A stretch of DNA of 17,393 nt from Cocleimonas sp. (GTDB lineage: Bacteria > Pseudomonadota > Gammaproteobacteria > Thiotrichales > Thiotrichaceae): the NCBI GenBank assembly GCA_023145535.1, contig JAGLDQ010000079.1, forward strand, positions 1-17,393. The letters run 5' to 3'. A program made the position numbers and the translations under genes. This document shows, one piece after another, positions 13,275 to 17,393 of the stretch. How positions within the stretch are numbered: the stretch's first letter is position 1; every line of letters starts with the position of its first letter. The notes beneath the pieces were generated by a model that was given only the letters and a program-made list of their open reading frames with translations, made no database searches and was not told the DNA's origin.

Positions 13275-16200
13275 ATGCGTCTTAGCAAAATTAAACTCGC
13301 GGGCTTCAAATCCTTTGTTGATCCGACAACCATTGATCTACGTAGTAACCTCACGAGCATTGTCGGCCCTAATGGTTGTGGTAAATCTAACACCATTGAT
13401 GCCGTGCGCTGGGTAATGGGCGAAAGTTCTGCAAAGCATTTGCGCGGCGCTTCAATGGACGATGTTATTTTTAAAGGCTCTTCCACCCGAAAACCAGTAG
13501 GACAAGCCTTTGTTGAACTTGTGTTTGATAATTCTGATGGCAGCTTAGGCGGCGAGTATGCCCAGTTTTCTGAGATTTCTACCAAGCGTCTCATTACCCG
13601 TGATGGACAATCCAAATATTTCCTAAATGGCGCACGTTGTCGGCGGCGTGACATTACTGATATTTTCCTTGGCACTGGTTTAGGGCCGCGCAGTTATGCC
13701 ATTATCGAACAGGGAATGATTTCACGCTTAATTGATGCCAAGCCTGAAGAACTGCGGGTTTATATTGAAGAAGCCGCTGGGATTTCCAAATATAAAGAGC
13801 GTCGCCGCGAGACAGAAAATCGTATTCGTCATACACGTGATAATCTAGATCGTCTGACCGACTTGCGTGAGGAAATTGAAAAACAGCTATCACGCTTAAA
13901 ACGTCAAGCTAATGCCGCAGAACGTTATAAACAATTGAAAGAATCACAACGCCGCTTGCAGGCTGAGTTATTGGTCTTGCGTTTACACGGTGTGAATAAA
14001 GAAGTACAACAACATGAAACGGTGATTGGCAAATATGCCACCCAACATCAGGCGGAGTTGGCAACCCAACGTTCATTAGAAAATCAAATTGAACAGGATC
14101 GCGCCGCACACACACAAGCAAATGATGCACTCAATAACGTTCAGGCTGGCTTTTATCAAATTGGCGCTGAAATTTCGCGTTTAGAACAAACGATTCAACA
14201 TCAAAAAGCACTTGAAGAAAAACAGAAACAACAAGGCGAACAATTAGTACGAGAGCTTTCTAGCACGCAACAGCAAGTGAATGACGATACCCTTCGTATT
14301 GAAGAAACACAGGCACAACTTGAAGAATTATTACCCCAGCAAGAAGAAGTCAATGAAGAATTAGCGATTAGTGATGAGTCCTTCTTAAATGCAGAGCAAA
14401 AACTGACTGACTGGCAACAGCAATGGCATGAAATACAACAAGCACTTGCCGAACCCATGCAACAGGCGCAAGTTGAAAAAGCGCGCATGGAACAAATTGA
14501 AGGTCAATTAAAACACATTACACAACGCTTAGAGCGTTTGAAAAAAGAACAATTACTCTTTGATACCCGCAATCACGAGCTGGCACTCGCCACCTTGCAG
14601 CAAAGCTTTGAAAATACAGAAGAAGAAAGCGAACTGCTCCGTGAAACACTTGAACAAACTCAAGAAAATCAGCAACAACAACAGCAAAAAAGCCGTGAAT
14701 TAACCCAGCAAATTGATCAGCAACGCTCACAATTACAATCCTTAAAAGGTCGCTTATCATCACTCGAAGCCTTACAACAAGCGGGACTTGGCAAGGGCAA
14801 GCAAAGTAAACCATTAAAAAAATGGTTTACTGACAATCATCTCGATAACAAACCACGTTTAGCTGAGAATATTTCTATTGAAACAGAATGGGAAACGGCA
14901 CTTGAAACCGTTCTGGGGAAAAAACTTGAAGCCATTCAGCTCGATGATTTTTCTGCTTTAAAGGCCGCACTAACACCGCCTCCCAATGGCGAATTTACCT
15001 TATATTCCAATCAAGCAATGGAAGCGCCCTCCTCTCTTTCACCTCAACATCTCGCCAGTAAAATCAAGCAACCCAGCAGCTTACACGCACTGGTTGCACA
15101 TATTTATATTGCCGATGATTTAACACAAGCCTTAGCACAACAAGCCTCGCTTAAAGCCGGTGAGTCCATTATTACCCGCGATGGCACATGGCTGGGCAAT
15201 AACTGGTTACAATTTAATGGCGATGATACATTACGCGATGGCGTATTAGCACGGCAAAAGGAAATTGAAACCTTACAAGCACAAATCGAAGCACTCAGCG
15301 ACGATTTATCCCTTAGTGAAGAACAACTAGAAAACACTCAAGCACAGCAAATCACACTAGATGCAGAGAAAACGAGCGTACAAAACCAGCTTAATCAACA
15401 ACATCGCCAACAAAGTGAAACCCGCTCAGCCATTAGCACCCTTGAGAGCCGCATTAAGCAAACACAGCAAAATGAAAAACGCATTGTCAGTGATATTGAA
15501 GAGCTAACCGAACGTGAAGACAGCGAGCATGAAGCGCATGTTCAAGCCACCAAACTACGTAATGCTGCCTTAAAGCAGGCTGAAATACTCGCAAATGAAC
15601 GCGATAAATTACAAATATTACAGCAAGATTTGCAAGCGGCGGTGAATCAGCATCGCATGAGCGCACAACAACTTCGTGAACGCTCACATACGTTACAACT
15701 TCAGGTAGAAAATCTAAAAACTAATGCGAACTCATCCCAACAACAATTAGAACGCTTGCTAGAACGACGGGAAGAATTAAAACAACGTGAATTAGAATTT
15801 AAACAAGATAGCGAACAGGTGGTACGGCAAGACGATCTTCCCGAACAATTACAAGCCCAGTTACAAGCACACTCGGATATTGAAACAGAGCTAGACGAAG
15901 CACGGATCAATCTGGAAAAAATTGATCACAGTATTCGTGAAAAAGAAAAGAATCGCACCGAAGCAGAACAACAAGTTGAGCATTTTCGCTCCTTACTAGA
16001 AAAATTTAAAATGAAATGGCAGGAAGTCAGTGTGAGTGCCAAAGCATTGCAACAGTCATTAGATGAAACTGAATTTGAAGAAAAAGAACTGCTTGAGACA
16101 CTCGATGAAGCGGCCACTGTAAAAAATCATCAACAGCAATTAGAAGAAATAGAACGCAAAATATCACGCTTAGGCGCGATCAATCTGGCGGCGATTGATG

Positions 16201-16784
16201 AGTATAAAGAACAAAGCGAGCGCAAAGTCTATCTGGATGCACAAAATGACGATCTACAAGAAGCACTTGACCTACTGGAATCGGCCATTCGCACAATAGA
16301 TAAGGATACTCGCGCACGCTTTAAAGACACTTTTGAGCAAATTAATACCCGTGTGCAAGACATGTTCCCCCGCTTATTTGGCGGCGGACAAGCAAGGCTA
16401 GAAATGACGGGGGATGACCTGCTTACCACAGGCGTATCCATTATGGCACGCCCTCCTGGAAAACGTATTAGTAGTATTCAACTGATGTCAGGGGGTGAAA
16501 AAGCACTAACGGCGGTGGCACTCGTTTTTGCTATTTTTGAATTAAACCCAGCACCATTTTGTATGCTTGATGAAGTCGATGCACCACTGGATGAAGCCAA
16601 TGTACGCCGTTTTGCGGCGCTCGTGAAGCATATGTCAGAGCGGGTACAGTTCATCTTTATTACACACAATAAAACCACAATGGAACTTGCGGATAATTTA
16701 ATTGGAGTCACCATGCGCGAGCCGGGCGTTTCGCGTACCGTTGCCGTGGATGTTGATGAAGCAGCACGTATGGCACAGGAATAG
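13275..16784 (+). CDS. smc: Chromosome segregation protein SMC
   Basis: SMC is the ATPase of the bacterial condensin complex (with ScpA and ScpB), which organises newly replicated chromosomes. From the ATG at 13275 it has 1169 residues, the usual length. The start is fixed by the conserved opening MRLSKIKLAGFKSFVDPT. The open frame extends 31 codons further to a GTG, but those residues match nothing expected, and neither start has a clear ribosome site. Walker A is GPNGCGKSN at 31-39. Two long Gln/Glu/Lys-rich coiled coils (about 170-500 and 660-1000) surround a hinge at about 510-650. The ABC signature is LMSGGEKALTAVAL from residue 1070, and Walker B is CMLDEVDAPLDEAN from 1096. This is the SMC class rather than MukB. 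In many gammaproteobacteria zipA and ligA follow smc; here a convergent ribonuclease gene follows. Confidence 0.97.
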   Translation: MRLSKIKLAGFKSFVDPTTIDLRSNLTSIVGPNGCGKSNTIDAVRWVMGESSAKHLRGASMDDVIFKGSSTRKPVGQAFVELVFDNSDGSLGGEYAQFSEISTKRLITRDGQSKYFLNGARCRRRDITDIFLGTGLGPRSYAIIEQGMISRLIDAKPEELRVYIEEAAGISKYKERRRETENRIRHTRDNLDRLTDLREEIEKQLSRLKRQANAAERYKQLKESQRRLQAELLVLRLHGVNKEVQQHETVIGKYATQHQAELATQRSLENQIEQDRAAHTQANDALNNVQAGFYQIGAEISRLEQTIQHQKALEEKQKQQGEQLVRELSSTQQQVNDDTLRIEETQAQLEELLPQQEEVNEELAISDESFLNAEQKLTDWQQQWHEIQQALAEPMQQAQVEKARMEQIEGQLKHITQRLERLKKEQLLFDTRNHELALATLQQSFENTEEESELLRETLEQTQENQQQQQQKSRELTQQIDQQRSQLQSLKGRLSSLEALQQAGLGKGKQSKPLKKWFTDNHLDNKPRLAENISIETEWETALETVLGKKLEAIQLDDFSALKAALTPPPNGEFTLYSNQAMEAPSSLSPQHLASKIKQPSSLHALVAHIYIADDLTQALAQQASLKAGESIITRDGTWLGNNWLQFNGDDTLRDGVLARQKEIETLQAQIEALSDDLSLSEEQLENTQAQQITLDAEKTSVQNQLNQQHRQQSETRSAISTLESRIKQTQQNEKRIVSDIEELTEREDSEHEAHVQATKLRNAALKQAEILANERDKLQILQQDLQAAVNQHRMSAQQLRERSHTLQLQVENLKTNANSSQQQLERLLERREELKQRELEFKQDSEQVVRQDDLPEQLQAQLQAHSDIETELDEARINLEKIDHSIREKEKNRTEAEQQVEHFRSLLEKFKMKWQEVSVSAKALQQSLDETEFEEKELLETLDEAATVKNHQQQLEEIERKISRLGAINLAAIDEYKEQSERKVYLDAQNDDLQEALDLLESAIRTIDKDTRARFKDTFEQINTRVQDMFPRLFGGGQARLEMTGDDLLTTGVSIMARPPGKRISSIQLMSGGEKALTAVALVFAIFELNPAPFCMLDEVDAPLDEANVRRFAALVKHMSERVQFIFITHNKTTMELADNLIGVTMREPGVSRTVAVDVDEAARMAQE

Positions 16785-16919
16785 CTGATTTTATTAATCT
16801 TAGCCGTGAATATACCAGTCTGTAGAAATCCTAAGCGTCATGCCGAAGATCAGAGCCGCGCCACCCTGATCTCCATAGACTCCATACAAGCGACGAAAGT
16901 ATCAATCATTGAAGGATGC
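16785..16919. other. Convergent smc-ribonuclease spacer with a weak hairpin
   Basis: GATCAG (16848-16853) and CTGATC (16866-16871) form a 6-bp stem with a 12-base GC-rich loop between the convergent gene ends. No T-run follows on either strand, so termination here is uncertain. CTCCATAGA followed by CTCCATAC forms a small tandem repeat just downstream. Confidence 0.35.
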
Positions 16920-17393
16920 TTAAACGACTCGAAAATTAGCACGCAACGTCGCAATATCAGCAGAAGTGACCTGAATAGTCAGTGATTGATCTAACACCAC
17001 TTCGCCTTTCGTGCGTATTCTAGGCTCTAGCGCCAAGGTTGGCATAATAACAGAGGTATTGCGCTCATTTAACATCACTACAATGGCTTCCCCTTGCCAC
17101 TCTGTATTTTTCTTTAAGTACAACATTTTCCAATGCTGTGTGGAGAAGCGTTCCGCTTTTCGCATCGCCATTGAAGACTCGCCTGAGATACCAATACGCT
17201 CAACTAATGCTTCGTGTTCTAGCATAGGCTGACCATGAATAAAGGCTCTTAGTTGCTGATGGGTGACGAGATCCAAATAACGACGTAGCGGACTGGTAAC
17301 ACGCGTATAGTGGGGTAGCCCTAGCCCAAAATGTGGCGCAGGGTCGGTCGAGTGACGCGATGCTTTAAAGCAGCGTCGATAAGCATAATGCTC
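16920..17393 (-). CDS. RNB-domain exoribonuclease (RNase II family), C-terminal part; truncated by window edge
   Basis: RNB enzymes are 3'-to-5' processive exoribonucleases that release nucleoside monophosphates. The frame is open to base 17393, giving 157 residues of the C terminus; the ATC-like internal position at 17276 is a TTG inside the gene rather than a start. The stretch just inside the edge reads LGLPHYTRVTSPLRRYLDLVTHQQL, matching the RNB signature (Y-x-x-x-TSP-x-RRY-x-DL) with the catalytic-site arginines. After it comes a helix and a small beta-rich C-terminal region (EWQGEAIVVMLNERN, IMPTLALEPRI) in the place of the S1 domain. The catalytic aspartates lie outside the window. The LVTHQQLRAF form looks closer to RNase II than to RNase R, but it may be a distinct RNB paralogue. 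Confidence 0.88.
   Translation of the reverse strand, partial: EHYAYRRCFKASRHSTDPAPHFGLGLPHYTRVTSPLRRYLDLVTHQQLRAFIHGQPMLEHEALVERIGISGESSMAMRKAERFSTQHWKMLYLKKNTEWQGEAIVVMLNERNTSVIMPTLALEPRIRTKGEVVLDQSLTIQVTSADIATLRANFRVV

Noticed and set aside
13238..13675. Long antisense open frame within smc, and many others through the coiled-coil region
   Set aside because: These are shadows of strongly coding sequence. They are Ser/Cys-rich translations of the reverse strand of Gln/Glu-rich coiled coil, with no domain.
1..17393. CRISPR array, tRNA/rRNA genes, intact IS or prophage
   Set aside because: I saw no regularly spaced repeats, tRNA cloverleaf, rRNA sequence or transposase/integrase-like protein.

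Overview
The window is a 17.4 kb, moderately AT-rich piece of a gammaproteobacterial chromosome. It consists mostly of housekeeping genes, with an accessory minus-strand block in the middle. The lineage is inferred from an E. coli-like GcvP tail and DgkA, an LpxL-type lipid A acyltransferase, an omega/SpoT pair, a CGFS glutaredoxin, and long-type SMC, LigE and PelG proteins. I cannot name a genus. I saw no tRNA, rRNA, CRISPR array, intact insertion sequence or phage gene.

Left part (1-4519). The 3' end of gcvP comes first, then dgkA on the plus strand. dgkA converges with, and overlaps by four bases, a compact minus-strand operon read hemH > CinA-like molybdopterin-domain protein > LpxL-type acyltransferase. 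hemH and the cinA-like gene overlap as ATGA. The acyltransferase most likely starts at a TTG codon 19 bases after the cinA-like stop. A 305-bp divergent region separates hemH from rpoZ.

Centre (4238-8124). rpoZ and spoT form a tight pair, without gmk in front of rpoZ. The SpoT protein keeps its ppGpp-hydrolase residues but has lost several synthetase residues. Its start codon lies across the junction of a 13-bp tandem repeat. Next come a membrane-anchored protein of unknown function, a perfect 15-bp inverted repeat, the monothiol glutaredoxin gene grxD, and a hairpin-rich spacer.

Accessory minus-strand block (8125-13042, read right to left). It contains a periplasm-targeted ATP-dependent DNA ligase (LigE type), a membrane protein that fuses a Pycsar-effector-like module (PycTM/DUF5706) to a DUF3616-like beta-propeller domain, pelG (inner-membrane component of Pel exopolysaccharide export), and a secreted protein of unknown function. 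The PycTM-propeller fusion and pelG are 25 bp apart and probably cotranscribed. The other pel genes and any nucleotide cyclase are absent from the window. This pair is the best candidate for something undescribed: an effector-type membrane module rewired to an extracytoplasmic propeller and tied to polysaccharide export.

Right part (13275-17393). smc is divergent from ligE. It is not followed by zipA, its common neighbour, but faces the C-terminal end of an RNB-domain exoribonuclease that runs off the window.
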